From positions 124,001 to 188,000 of the forward strand of contig NZ_JAKMHX010000025.1 in assembly GCF_022048975.1 (NCBI RefSeq): a DNA stretch of 64,000 nucleotides. The letters run 5' to 3'. Each line of letters starts with the position of its first letter. Position 1 is the stretch's first letter. Source of the DNA: Sporosarcina cyprini. GTDB lineage: Bacteria > Bacillota > Bacilli > Bacillales_A > Planococcaceae. This document shows, piece after piece, positions 52,240 to 61,486 of this stretch. The notes beneath the pieces were generated by a model. That model worked only from the letters and a program-made list of their open reading frames with translations. It did not search any database and was not told the origin of the DNA. Both the position numbers and the translations under genes were made by a program.

Positions 52240-53418
52240 ATGAATCGAATGTTGAAGCCGACGATCATCTCGATCGCAATGGCGACTGTTATGGCTGGAG
52301 CGGCGATTTCGCCGGCACTCGGGCTGATTGCGGCTTATTTTCCCGATGCGGATCCTGTCCTAATTAAACTGGTATTGACGATTCCGTCTCTCATGATCAT
52401 TCCGTTTTCGTTCTTTTCGAGTTACTTGACGAAGAAAATATCAAAACGGTCGATTGTCCTGATCGGGCTGGCAATTTATGTGGCAGGCGGTGTCGGCGCA
52501 CAGCTTGCGAATACGATCGGCGTGCTGCTAGCGTTCCGCTTAGTGCTTGGTGCAGGTGTCGGACTTGTGATGCCGCTGTCTTTCACACTGATTAGTGATC
52601 ATTTCAGAGGGAAAGAAATGACGAAAATGATGGGCTATAATACAGCGTTTAGTAATGTGGGAGGCATCATCACGATGCTACTAGCCGGATACTTGGCGTC
52701 GTTCAACTGGCGTGTGCCGTTCAATGTCTATTGGTTGGGTCTCGTAATATTCCTTCTTGTTCTGTTCTACTTGCCGAAAAATGAGCCCTTGAAGCCACGG
52801 AGCGGGGAACCGAAAGCGAAAATGCCGCTATCTGTATACGGCATTGCTCTCGGTGCATGCGGCATCATGCTAGCTTATTATGCAGTCGCAACGAATATGG
52901 CGCTGTACTTAGTGCAGAGTGAGCTCGGGAGCTCGCAAACGGCGGGATTGGTCATGTCGTTTACTACGGTCGGCGGGATGATTACAAGTTTGATTCTCGT
53001 CCGATTGCAAGTAGTATTTAAAAAATATCTCATGCCAGTCGCATTGCTGGCAATGGGTGTCGCTTTTGGAGTGCTTTCCATGAGCCACTCGATTCCTGTA
53101 ATTTTAGTCAGTGTTTGCTTTGTCGGATTCGGGCAAGGTATCGTCTTCCCGCTCATCAATGACAAAGTACTGCGGGGAGTCGACAGATCCCTTAGCGACC
53201 GTGTAATTTCGATTGTGTCGAGCATGATTTACATCGGACAATTCCTATCACCGGTTGTGCTAGATTCCATTGGGAGAATGGCGGGCATTGCGTCCATCCG
53301 TTTCCAATATAGTGTAATTTCAGGAAGTCTTATCGTTTCTGTAGCGTTCATGCTGCTTGTGTTGATTTTGAAGAAAAATCCGGTCATAGCAAAGGACGCT
53401 GAGACGCCGTCTTCCTAA
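52240..53418 (+). CDS. MFS transporter, drug-efflux type
   Basis: A 392-residue, 12-helix protein. It has the loop 2-3 region SSYLTKKISKRSIVLIGLAI and RLVLGAGVGLVMPLSFTLIS (motif near helix 4-5), typical of MFS exporters. It is divergent from and probably repressed by the MarR protein. The substrate is unknown; drug or antiseptic efflux is the usual role of such pairs. Confidence 0.9.
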   Translation: MNRMLKPTIISIAMATVMAGAAISPALGLIAAYFPDADPVLIKLVLTIPSLMIIPFSFFSSYLTKKISKRSIVLIGLAIYVAGGVGAQLANTIGVLLAFRLVLGAGVGLVMPLSFTLISDHFRGKEMTKMMGYNTAFSNVGGIITMLLAGYLASFNWRVPFNVYWLGLVIFLLVLFYLPKNEPLKPRSGEPKAKMPLSVYGIALGACGIMLAYYAVATNMALYLVQSELGSSQTAGLVMSFTTVGGMITSLILVRLQVVFKKYLMPVALLAMGVAFGVLSMSHSIPVILVSVCFVGFGQGIVFPLINDKVLRGVDRSLSDRVISIVSSMIYIGQFLSPVVLDSIGRMAGIASIRFQYSVISGSLIVSVAFMLLVLILKKNPVIAKDAETPSS

Positions 53419-53427
53419 AGATCATCG

Positions 53428-53455
53428 ACCTTTCCTCATTGAGGAGAGGTTTTTC
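53428..53455 (+). terminator. Terminator after the MFS gene
   Basis: ACCTTTCCTC pairs with GAGGAGAGGT (one G-U) around ATT, followed by five T. Confidence 0.8.
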
Positions 53456-53547
53456 TATGGAAACACTCTCCTTTCATTGGTAAACTACTAGCATATTGAA
53501 TGGCATAATAGCGTGCTGCAAGGGGGCTGGGGAGTATTTCTACGAAG

Positions 53548-54792
53548 ATGACACAATTGCTAACGGGGATTGGCTGTTTGCTTCCTATTTTTGCGATAGG
53601 CTTCTCCATATATGCATTCATAAAAGGATTTGGCTTTATCGGATTTCTTCTTTCTGTTTTTATCTTTTTTATTGGACTTGGATTCCTTGGTCATTCGAAG
53701 TCAGTAGAGGATCGCAGAATTGAAAAACAAAAGGAAATCCTTCTTTCTTTAAACAGGGAAATAGAAGACGTGGAAAAAATGCCAACGATCGTCTCATCGG
53801 ATGTATTGACGAGACTTGCCTTAGATTATGAACATAATCGGGTCTATGTATGGATTGCAGAAGATGACAAAGGACAACCGATGAAAAAACCAAAAATGGG
53901 GATGCAGTATAAGATGCTCACCTATTTATTTTCAGATCTCATAGCCGCGGCCGTAGTTGAAAATCGTTCGGTCGAAATGTCCACATGTAAATCTGTGAAA
54001 GAGCCTTTGCATACATTCATTGCGAAGCTTCCTCCCATTCAGATGAGTGAAGGTCAAAAAAATCATGTAAAACTCTTGGAATTGGTAATTCAACTAGCAG
54101 ATGAAAAGTACCCATTCATCCCAATCCGTTTTTTCGATGAACCCTATAATCCACTATCCAAGAAATTGCCTAAATACAATGTGCTATTGAAAGACATGCA
54201 CTTGTGGTTTGCAGATTTGGAGGAAATTATTAATCATAGAGGCACATCTTATGAACAGCTAGCTTCAGGGAGAGAAGCTAGTGTCTTGCTTAAGAATGAG
54301 TTAAAGGAAGTAGCAAGTACCCCGGTCAAGAAAGAACCAGAGCCTCAGTTCATGGCAAGTGTTCCGCTTGCGAAAGAGTCGGTGCCACAGGAAGTAGCAA
54401 GTAAACCGCTTATGAGACAGCCAGAACCAATCGAAACGGTAAGTGTCCCGAAAGAGCCGGTGTTACGAAAAATGGCAATTAACTCACTTGAGAAAGAGGT
54501 GGAATCACAGGAAAGGACAAACGTCCCTCGTAAAAGAGAGATGGATTCGCATGAAGTAGCAATCCCTCATAAAACGGAGCTGGATTCTCAAGAGATCAAA
54601 AAGGTAGAGCCACTACAAGAACCTGTAAGACGAGAAGAAACGGTTCAAATGAAAGCTATGGGACCAACAACACCATCTGTGAGAACAGAAGAACAAGAAG
54701 AAACAAAAGAAGAAGCGGAGTTATCCTATTTCGAACGGATTGTTGCCGAGAACCGAAGACAATTGAGGGGAGAACCGGGCAAGAGAAAGTGA
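53548..54792 (+). CDS. Membrane protein with a long charged, repeat-like C-terminal tail
   Basis: A 414-residue protein of unknown family. Two N-terminal membrane segments (about 5-27 and 29-48) are followed by a soluble domain up to about residue 240. A tail of about 150 residues then holds degenerate repeats of the type KEPEPQFMASVPLAKESVPQ and EVASKPLMRQPEPIETVSVP, rich in Glu, Lys and Pro and probably disordered. The tail ends with a short conserved-looking helix (YFERIVAENRRQLRG). The start codon has only a distant GGGGAG site, so the start is less certain. Confidence 0.65.
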   Translation: MTQLLTGIGCLLPIFAIGFSIYAFIKGFGFIGFLLSVFIFFIGLGFLGHSKSVEDRRIEKQKEILLSLNREIEDVEKMPTIVSSDVLTRLALDYEHNRVYVWIAEDDKGQPMKKPKMGMQYKMLTYLFSDLIAAAVVENRSVEMSTCKSVKEPLHTFIAKLPPIQMSEGQKNHVKLLELVIQLADEKYPFIPIRFFDEPYNPLSKKLPKYNVLLKDMHLWFADLEEIINHRGTSYEQLASGREASVLLKNELKEVASTPVKKEPEPQFMASVPLAKESVPQEVASKPLMRQPEPIETVSVPKEPVLRKMAINSLEKEVESQERTNVPRKREMDSHEVAIPHKTELDSQEIKKVEPLQEPVRREETVQMKAMGPTTPSVRTEEQEETKEEAELSYFERIVAENRRQLRGEPGKRK

Positions 54793-54873
54793 AGCTGGAT
54801 GGAAAGTACATTCACAACTCCATGGCGGAAGGCATAGAGTAAGGCATCATTGAAAATTGGGTGGGAAGCTCGA

Positions 54874-55590
54874 ATGGTGACCAATACACAAATGCAAAGT
54901 CCACGAATTATCGCTTTCGCGCGGGGAGATGTCAACGGGGATCGGATTCCTGACAATATCTATATTACAGGGGTTCCTCAGAGCGATGCCGCGATCATCC
55001 GGCAGATGACACTTGTTATCCAGGATGGGGCGACCGGCTATCTGTATAGGATGCCTTTAAAGGAAAACATGGGATATGACCCGTCTTTGTTTTTAGGAGA
55101 TTTTACGGGCGATGGGGTGGATGATATTTTTATTACCATCCAGTCTGGTGGCAGCGGAGCCACGACTTTTGATTATATCTATTCATTCATTTCAAATATG
55201 CCCCGTCTGCTGTTTGATTCCGACTTGTATAACTCGCAGTATCAGTACGAGGTGACGTATCAAGATCAGTACAAAGTGGAAGTCATCAGCTACTTTAATA
55301 AAATCAAATATCTTATCGATTTGTCGTTGCGAGATCAGGAATACTTAAATGAAATCTATGATGCGAATGGTAAGTTGAAGATGCCGATCAGTGGATGGGT
55401 GGACCCTATCAGCGGGTTATTTCCAATCGACTTCACGGGGAATGGAGTTTACGAGCTCTATGCATTTCAAAAAATTGCGGGGCGGTACCATGCAGACGGT
55501 CTCGGATATATACAAAATACATTGAAATGGAACGGCCAACAATTTGCCCTCGAAGATCAGACCTTAGCCATTTACGGTTCTCCATTGTAG
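54874..55590 (+). CDS. FG-GAP/VCBS-like calcium-binding repeat protein
   Basis: About 238 residues. An ATG at 54874 or a TTG at 54850 could start it; neither has an ideal site. Three Asp-rich loops of the FG-GAP/EF-hand kind are spaced through it: ARGDVNGDRIPDNIYITG, LGDFTGDGVDDIFITIQSGG, and FPIDFTGNGVYELYAFQ. It therefore likely has a beta-propeller-like fold with bound calcium. No signal peptide. Similar proteins in Bacillus are spore- or surface-associated, but nothing proves this here. Confidence 0.7.
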   Translation: MVTNTQMQSPRIIAFARGDVNGDRIPDNIYITGVPQSDAAIIRQMTLVIQDGATGYLYRMPLKENMGYDPSLFLGDFTGDGVDDIFITIQSGGSGATTFDYIYSFISNMPRLLFDSDLYNSQYQYEVTYQDQYKVEVISYFNKIKYLIDLSLRDQEYLNEIYDANGKLKMPISGWVDPISGLFPIDFTGNGVYELYAFQKIAGRYHADGLGYIQNTLKWNGQQFALEDQTLAIYGSPL

Positions 55591-55601
55591 AACTTTTGCA
55601 G

Positions 55602-55626
55602 ACCCCCTTTTCTGAGGGGGTTTTTG
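55602..55626 (+). terminator. Terminator after the FG-GAP-like gene
   Basis: ACCCCCT/AGGGGGT-type stem with a short loop and five T. Confidence 0.82.
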
Positions 55627-55707
55627 CATGCCGTGGAAAGCAAGTTCACAGCTTTTAGTTGGCAGAATTGCTAGACTAGTTATAGTACAAGCAAGGGGGA
55701 GAAGGAT

Positions 55708-56619
55708 ATGGTAGAAACATTGAGCTGCAGCAAAGTCATTTATTCATTTAGCAAAGAACATGCGCCAGTCATCCGAGTGAAGCCGGGAACGACCGTGGAG
55801 ATCGAGACCTACGACTGTTTCCAAAATCAAGTCCAAACCGCCGATACGAAAATTGAAGGCATCGACTGGGATGCTATCAACCCGGCGACAGGCCCAATAC
55901 ATATTGAGAGCGCCATGCCAGGGGATCTGCTAAAGGTGACAATCGAAAAATTGGAGATTGGAGAGCAAGGCGTCATGGCAACTGGCCCTGATTTAGGGGT
56001 GATGGGACACCGGATAGACGAGTTGGTTTCCAAAATCATTCCGATTCAAGATGGCAAAGCCCATTTCAATGAAAGGCTGGCACTCCCGCTCAATCCAATG
56101 ATCGGTGTCATCGGCGTGGCACCAGAAGCAGAGGCTATTTCTTGCGGCACTCCAGGGCGACACGGAGGCAATATGGATACGAAGCTTATTACAGAAGGGG
56201 CGACCCTCTATTTCCCGGTCTTTGTTGAAGGTGCATTGTTTGCGCTAGGAGACTTCCATGCGGCAATGGGAGACGGAGAAATCGGAGTAACCGGAATCGA
56301 AGTGCCTGGCAAAGCTACGGTGACACTTGACGTTGTAAAAGGGCATTCGATTGCCCACCCATTGTTAGTGAACGAGGAAGGATTCACCTTCCTCGTGTCC
56401 GCGAAGACACTAGACGAAGCAGTGAAAGTGGCCGTGGAAGAGACGGCAGATTTCCTCGTAGCCCGCATCGACCTCAGCCTCGCCGAATTGGCGATGCTGC
56501 TCAGCGCCGTCGGCCAAGTCCAAGTGAGCCAAGTCGTCGATCCGCTTCTGACCGTCCGCTTTTTCGTGCCGCATCAAGTGCTTGAGGCGTATGGTGTGAG
56601 ATTATTTGAGAATGAATGA
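55708..56619 (+). CDS. Acetamidase/formamidase family protein
   Basis: A 303-residue protein of the FmdA_AmdA family, which hydrolyses formamide or acetamide to the acid and ammonia. Marks: NPATGPIHIESAMPGDLLKV near the N-terminus, SCGTPGRHGGNMDTKLITEG, and FALGDFHAAMGDGEIGVTGI, the metal-binding and active region. The start has GGGGGAGAAGG. Since HutG releases formamide, this enzyme might consume it, but the gene is 35 kb away and has no hut-like operator seen. A tandem array follows the stop. Confidence 0.9.
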   Translation: MVETLSCSKVIYSFSKEHAPVIRVKPGTTVEIETYDCFQNQVQTADTKIEGIDWDAINPATGPIHIESAMPGDLLKVTIEKLEIGEQGVMATGPDLGVMGHRIDELVSKIIPIQDGKAHFNERLALPLNPMIGVIGVAPEAEAISCGTPGRHGGNMDTKLITEGATLYFPVFVEGALFALGDFHAAMGDGEIGVTGIEVPGKATVTLDVVKGHSIAHPLLVNEEGFTFLVSAKTLDEAVKVAVEETADFLVARIDLSLAELAMLLSAVGQVQVSQVVDPLLTVRFFVPHQVLEAYGVRLFENE

Positions 56620-56670
56620 GTGGACTGGCAGACGTTAGTGAAGAGTGGCGGGTGCTAGTTGTGGATTTAC

Positions 56671-56840
56671 TGGCGTGCGATTTGGTATTCTGGCGTTCGT
56701 TTTGATAATCTGGCGTTCGCTTTGGTAATCTGACGTTCGTTTTGACATTCCGGCGTTCGTTTTGACATTCTGGCGTTCGCTTTGATAATCTGGCGTTCGT
56801 TTTGGTATTCTGGCGTTCGTTTTGATAATCTGGCGTTCGC
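56671..56840. repeat. 20-bp tandem repeat array, about 8.5 units
   Basis: Units of the type CTGGCGTTCGTTTTGATAAT. The core TGGCGTTCG is the inverse of the GAACGCCA core at 43921-44320, and relative to the gene each array follows, the orientation is identical. It begins 50 bases after the formamidase stop. Confidence 0.88.
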
Positions 56841-56930
56841 TCCATGAGAATTAACAGGTGTTCACTCGAACTGACCGTCAATCATTTCGTTTCTATTTAA
56901 ACTAGTAAATGAACAATAGCAATTAACACA

Positions 56931-56967
56931 ACACCTCTTGGTCTTTAATATGCCAAGAGGTGCTTTT
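56931..56967 (+). terminator. Hairpin terminator after the 20-bp array
   Basis: ACACCTCTTGG pairs with CCAAGAGGTG(C) followed by TTTT. Confidence 0.75.
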
Positions 56968-57445
56968 ATGATCAACTCTTATTGGTAACTATTATCTTTA
57001 AATCAAACTATTTCATTATGCCGCTTTGTGAAAAATGATACAAAAGCTACATATTCCTTAAGAAAACCACTGATTTTTGGAGATTAGTTCCTCTTTTTTT
57101 AGCCGTAGACATGTGGAAACTCTTGCATGTTGCGGGGAATTAGAACGCGGTCTATGATTGCAGTCCTATCTAGTTTGAAACTATTGTTGCATAATTTTGA
57201 CATCGAAGACGCTACATGATATTTATGAAGATAACTATTTAAAATTTGAAACTAGGGCTAGTTTGTAAAAGAGAAGGATGGCTTGCACAATGAAAGCGTC
57301 ACTTCTGGAAGATTGTTAAATCCGTTACGTTCGATGAATGATCACCATAGGTTAGTGGCAGAGGGATATAGACGCTATGAAAAACATTACCTCCCGCAAA
57401 GCCTGTTAGCGGAGAACATGACGTACACAATAGGGAGATCACAAT
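56968..57445. other. Upstream region of the lipase-toxin-like cassette
   Basis: No confident gene. An open frame starting TTG 57283 (AGAAGG site) runs 88 codons but overlaps the lipoprotein gene by about 100 bases, so I do not call it. A promoter for the cassette should lie in this AT-rich region. Confidence 0.35.
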
Positions 57446-58138
57446 ATGAAAAAAAGGCATGTTTTTTGTTCGGCAATATTGATTCTTTTATTAGGGGCGT
57501 GTACAGGAATGAAGGAAGAAGAGAAAAATACGAACAGTGCGGTAGATAACGAGACGGGTGCCCAGACGGATGTTGTGACATCTGAGCATGAGGCGGTGCA
57601 GGACCACTATACTCGGACGTTCCTCGTTTCGGATCAAGAAAAGGAAGATGGATTTTACGAGATGAGGACCTGGACGGATGCTTATTCCGTTTGGATTCCG
57701 GTGTCCGCGACATTGGATGAGACGTATTACATGAAACGTGACGATGGGTGGGAGCAGTTCCTTTATTCCTGGATTGACGAGGACGCCAATATTTCCTATG
57801 GCGTGCAAGGTCAATTTGAGGATGGCGAGGGAGCGGAGTCTGGTTTAAGGCAGTTGACGAGGTATATGAAGTTTGAAGGGGATTATGAGAAATCGGAAGA
57901 CGATCAGCATACGTATTACTTTGGAAAAGTTGTTACCGAGGTCGGCGGAAAAGATGGTAAGGAGAAGGTTCCTGTCTATTCCTATTTGGCTTTCATCGAG
58001 GACAAAAAGAGTGATAAGACGTTGTCACTCATTTATGAGCATAATTGCAGTGATTGGACCAATGCCTGCAAGACGGATACGAAAGAAATCGAGGATCATT
58101 TTTGGAAGATCGTTAAATCCGTCAAGTTTGATCATTAA
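57446..58138 (+). CDS. Lipoprotein, candidate immunity protein of the lipase cassette
   Basis: A 230-residue exported lipoprotein: signal MKKRHVFCSAILILLLGAC with lipobox LGAC. The mature part begins with a Glu/Asn/Thr-rich linker, then a single domain of about 170 residues (SVWIPVSATLDETYYMKRDD in its middle). It stands 25 bases before the lipase-like gene. In the Staphylococcus aureus TslA system a lipoprotein (TilA) anchored at the outer membrane face neutralises the lipase toxin; this gene occupies the equivalent role by type and position. That function is inferred, since no similarity to TilA can be judged by eye. Confidence 0.75.
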   Translation: MKKRHVFCSAILILLLGACTGMKEEEKNTNSAVDNETGAQTDVVTSEHEAVQDHYTRTFLVSDQEKEDGFYEMRTWTDAYSVWIPVSATLDETYYMKRDDGWEQFLYSWIDEDANISYGVQGQFEDGEGAESGLRQLTRYMKFEGDYEKSEDDQHTYYFGKVVTEVGGKDGKEKVPVYSYLAFIEDKKSDKTLSLIYEHNCSDWTNACKTDTKEIEDHFWKIVKSVKFDH

Positions 58139-58163
58139 TTTTCGACTGGGAAAGGGGTGGTAG

Positions 58164-60131
58164 GTGGTGGCAGAGAAGGATGAACAGCGGGAGGTTCTGG
58201 ATTCCGAGATTCTCAAGGCGCGAATTACTAAATTAGAGTATGGAGAAAAGGATAAGGACGGAAATTTTGTTCCGATTTCCGAGGAGGATATCCGAAGGAT
58301 CTATATTGAGGAAACGGGTCAAGAACCGCCCAAAACAATCAATTTGTATCATTCGGATGGCATCATGAGCTGCAAATCCAGAGATAGCGGCTTCGATGGA
58401 ACGGTTGTTCACTTTTATGATCCCGACAAAGGGATTAATCAAAGTTATACGATTACCAGGGGGTCCGAAGGCTCAGAGGTTGGCGGCCGATCCGACGGTA
58501 AGCCAATGGACTGGAGCTATAATGGCATTGGTATTTTTACCGGAAAGGTGAATGACCAGCTTCAGGATGCAATGGAATTTGAAGAATGGGCGAACAAGGA
58601 GATCAATCAATTTGTAGATAAGCAAAGCGGGAAAAAAGAGATCCCTTCTTTGAAGAAATATGGGCTCGGCCATTCCCTGGGCGGTAATCATATTCAAATG
58701 ATGTTGTTGCTCGGTGTCCCGTTTGACAATGTTGTTGTCATGAACGATGCGGCTCCTACAGTTTACCAGCTGGCAGCCAATGATCCTACGTTTTTTAAAG
58801 AGATACGCGCAGAGTTTGGGTTGAAAGGATATAAGATTGAGGATCTGTACGACTTGGATCCAAAGAAGCTGCAAGATTTTGCACTGGAGCATTACAAAAA
58901 CATGGGCGAGAAAATCCACCATCTCACATCTGAAGAAGATGCTCTTTATCCCCTTAACTTAACAAGAGGCTTCATCCGCCTCGGCACCGAAGATATCATC
59001 GATACGAATCCTGACTTGGCCAGCCTTCATGATGTGTTGGGCCGGATTCCGGATAAATCACTGCAATCCCTTCAGAAATATCTTGCAAAAGCTGCCCCCT
59101 ATTACGAGGAGGCAGGGATGGATGGTCTTTTTCATTTTGCCACAGGAATTGACAATAAATTTTTAGAGAACTTGAGTCTGTTATTGACCGGTGATCCAGA
59201 AGTAGAGCTAAAACTGGATCTAAAAAATATCGCCAAGTATTGGTTAGGCGATCGAAATAAAAAGATGGTAGTCCGAGCTGCAGCTTTTGAAGAAATAAAA
59301 GCTCATCTTCCCGTAATCCAAAAGAGACTGGAAGATTTGGTGAAACAACTGCCAGTTCTTATTACAATTGCAGATTCCATGAGTGGCGAAGAAGGGAAAC
59401 GGATCTCTGACTATTTACGGAGAGTCCAAGAAAAGTCGGAGAATATCCTAAAGCTGATTGCTGTGATCAATGAAGCCGATCTCTCTTCATTGCGAGGTTT
59501 CATTACAGCTTGGAAAGCATTGAAAGCCCTCATCAGTCAGCTGCAAGGTTTAGCGGAAGATATGTATCTAATGTGGGAAACGGGCAAGGACCTGATCAAT
59601 GCGCTAGGAGGTTCCTTCGAAGCTCATGGCTTGGAAGCTTTGATCAATGGCTTAGCAGATCCGTCGCGACAATATGCCGGCAAGGATCTGATCATGACAG
59701 CGGGTGGTGGAGGAGCCGAAAAAATTGAGATCAATATTTCGTCTGCCAGCCGGTTATATCGAATGGGAATTACGAATTATGAGGAGAAAAGATTGTTGCT
59801 GACACAGATTCAACGCACCTTTGTTGAACGATTTGAGCAGCCGTTTGAATGGAGAAAGCGGGAGTTGATGAATAAAATCAGTGAGATGGAGTCCAATCCT
59901 CATGCCTACTCCTACCTTCTCGGCAGCAGTGACCGTGAAATGGTCAGCATTTCGGTCAATGAAAAAATTCCGCCCATGCCTCCCGGAATCGTCAATGACA
60001 TTGATGGGATTCAGAGCTTTTTCATGGAGGATATTGAAAAGGGCAGACGCCTTTTTGAAAATATGAAAAATGCAATCCTCGAGTTCTTCTCGGAAGATGA
60101 ACTAGTGGCGGCCATTTTCGAACTAAGCTGA
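58164..60131 (+). CDS. Lipase-like (DUF6792-type) protein with C-terminal helical domain; candidate type VII-secreted toxin
   Basis: A 655-residue protein starting with tandem GTG codons (58164/58167) after AAAGGGG. Residues 50-330 look like an alpha/beta hydrolase: INLYHSDGIMSCK, VVHFYDPDKGINQSYTITRG, and the nucleophile elbow YGLGHSLGGNHIQM with Ser171; likely Asp and His partners lie around 200-340. There is no signal peptide. Residues 380-655 are almost all helical with long amphipathic heptads (VIQKRLEDLVKQLPVLITIA; LRRVQEKSENILKLIAVINE), like a reversed LXG-type secretion domain. This N-lipase, C-helical order is that of TslA of S. aureus. A lipoprotein precedes it and a small helical protein follows. 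No ESX/Yuk machinery is in the window. Confidence 0.8.
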   Translation: MVAEKDEQREVLDSEILKARITKLEYGEKDKDGNFVPISEEDIRRIYIEETGQEPPKTINLYHSDGIMSCKSRDSGFDGTVVHFYDPDKGINQSYTITRGSEGSEVGGRSDGKPMDWSYNGIGIFTGKVNDQLQDAMEFEEWANKEINQFVDKQSGKKEIPSLKKYGLGHSLGGNHIQMMLLLGVPFDNVVVMNDAAPTVYQLAANDPTFFKEIRAEFGLKGYKIEDLYDLDPKKLQDFALEHYKNMGEKIHHLTSEEDALYPLNLTRGFIRLGTEDIIDTNPDLASLHDVLGRIPDKSLQSLQKYLAKAAPYYEEAGMDGLFHFATGIDNKFLENLSLLLTGDPEVELKLDLKNIAKYWLGDRNKKMVVRAAAFEEIKAHLPVIQKRLEDLVKQLPVLITIADSMSGEEGKRISDYLRRVQEKSENILKLIAVINEADLSSLRGFITAWKALKALISQLQGLAEDMYLMWETGKDLINALGGSFEAHGLEALINGLADPSRQYAGKDLIMTAGGGGAEKIEINISSASRLYRMGITNYEEKRLLLTQIQRTFVERFEQPFEWRKRELMNKISEMESNPHAYSYLLGSSDREMVSISVNEKIPPMPPGIVNDIDGIQSFFMEDIEKGRRLFENMKNAILEFFSEDELVAAIFELS

Positions 60132-60144
60132 CAGGGAGGGTATC

Positions 60145-60480
60145 ATGGGACAAATTTATATGGATTTTAAGTTTTTAGAGGATGAGGACATGATTCCGAG
60201 CGGTGAAGCAATCAATGCGCTGCTAGATCAAATGGGTGCCTTATCGACACAACTTAAAATGCAAGTAGAGGAAGAGCTGAACTATGCGAAAGGGGAGATT
60301 GTGGAGACATCCATTCGGGAAGTCACCTCTCAAATGACGAAGCAACTTTTGGCTATTCATTTTCAACAAATGTCTGTCGCAAATTCCACACTCCAGTATG
60401 ACATGGTGTATAACGCGATGGGTACGCAGCCAATTACGATTACGTATCGGATTCGTAAGCCAGATGAGATCGGCATCTAA
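60145..60480 (+). CDS. Small helical protein, candidate secretion partner of the lipase
   Basis: A 111-residue protein 13 bases after the lipase stop, behind AGGGAGGG. It is mainly alpha-helical (EAINALLDQMGALSTQLKMQ, then VEEELNYAKGEIVETSIREV) and without Cys, signal or membrane segment. Size, position and helical content fit the small Lap/TlaA-type partners that bind helical targeting domains of type VII substrates, though no WXG motif is present. The C-terminus PITITYRIRKPDEIGI is beta-like. Function is inferred from context only. Confidence 0.7.
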   Translation: MGQIYMDFKFLEDEDMIPSGEAINALLDQMGALSTQLKMQVEEELNYAKGEIVETSIREVTSQMTKQLLAIHFQQMSVANSTLQYDMVYNAMGTQPITITYRIRKPDEIGI

Positions 60481-60499
60481 AGCTGAATAGACGAAAAGC

Positions 60500-60535
60500 A
60501 ACCCTTTCGCCTGCGAAAGGGTTATTGTTATTTGG
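60500..60535. terminator. Terminator of the lipase cassette
   Basis: AACCCTTTCGC/GCGAAAGGGTT perfect 11-bp stem with a two-base nominal loop, then a T-rich stretch; placed between convergent genes. Confidence 0.78.
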
Positions 60536-60565
60536 TGAATAAAGCTGAGAAGCCCATGCAGAATA

Positions 60566-61273
60566 CTATTTTATCAAAAAACGTCTTTTCCCTTCGATGG
60601 TCGATAGGTGATAAGATTCCGGAACCTTGACGAAACGTTTGAGAAGATCAAAGGCCTCCTCGTCTGTCAGTTCTTCGGGCACACTGATCCCGCGGAAAGT
60701 GACAGAATCGATTTTTGCATGAAAGTCATGTCGGAATTCAGTATCGCCTACGTAAAAGAGTGCGACTTTTCCTTTCCAGTCAATATCGTACGCTTGTCCC
60801 TCCGTCTTTTTAAATTGGATCGTATGAAAGGCGGTCGCGTCATGGCCGAGCAAATAAATATCGAATGCAGTGCGTTCGATATCCAGTTCTTCTTGTTCAT
60901 CCTCATTCAGATGATCCACTTTGTATACGGCTCCGTCCAAATGGGCCAAATCAAAAGGTGATTCGTCACTTCCTACACGAAAGCCTTTAAAATCCCACTC
61001 CTCTGAAGACAATGTACAACTATGATAGTTATTCCAGACGATTTTAGCTTGCCAATCGCTTATGTCCTCGTCTTCGTCGTCTTCCTCTTCCTCTTCCTCC
61101 TTATCCACGTCTTCCTCGTAATAATCTGCCGTTTCCAAATGCAAATCAAAGTACAGACCCGCTCGGCCGTCCGTTTCCTCATCCTCATCCACTTTAAAAT
61201 GGGCTCCCCATTCAAAATTAATGATCCGATGACCGTTTGGCCAAGGATTGTCTGCAAAATAGATTCGATTCAT
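60566..61273 (-). CDS. Acidic cytosolic protein of unknown function
   Basis: 235 residues from the ATG at 61273, which has GAAAGGAGCG; an in-frame upstream ATG at 61363 would add an unlikely Cys/Lys-rich leader. It begins MNRIYFADNPWPNGHRIINF. A run of about twenty Glu/Asp residues lies near residue 50-70, dividing two beta-rich parts. No family recognised. Being convergent to the lipase cassette, it is not obviously linked to it. Confidence 0.65.
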   Translation of the reverse strand: MNRIYFADNPWPNGHRIINFEWGAHFKVDEDEETDGRAGLYFDLHLETADYYEEDVDKEEEEEEDDEDEDISDWQAKIVWNNYHSCTLSSEEWDFKGFRVGSDESPFDLAHLDGAVYKVDHLNEDEQEELDIERTAFDIYLLGHDATAFHTIQFKKTEGQAYDIDWKGKVALFYVGDTEFRHDFHAKIDSVTFRGISVPEELTDEEAFDLLKRFVKVPESYHLSTIEGKRRFLIK

Positions 61274-61486
61274 GGTTTTCGCTCCTTTCGTTTTGTACTT
61301 CATATTGCTAGTACAGCAGGAATGATTTTCTTTTTCAAGAGGAGAGTTGGCTATTTTCTCCATGCCTCTTTTATTCCTATTTGAGCTTAATACAATAACT
61401 ATTTAACAATATTCGATATTAATTTATTGTAAAACGATAAATAATAGGGTAGAATCATTTCATATTAACCAAGTGAGGTGTTTGTG

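Noticed and set aside
56501-56881. 126-codon minus-strand frame rich in QNER repeats
   Set aside because: Product of the 20-bp array at 56671-56840 and antisense of the formamidase gene.
57283-57549. 88-codon frame with a TTG start and AGAAGG site upstream of the lipoprotein
   Set aside because: It overlaps the well-supported lipoprotein gene by about 100 bases in another frame and shows no recognised family.
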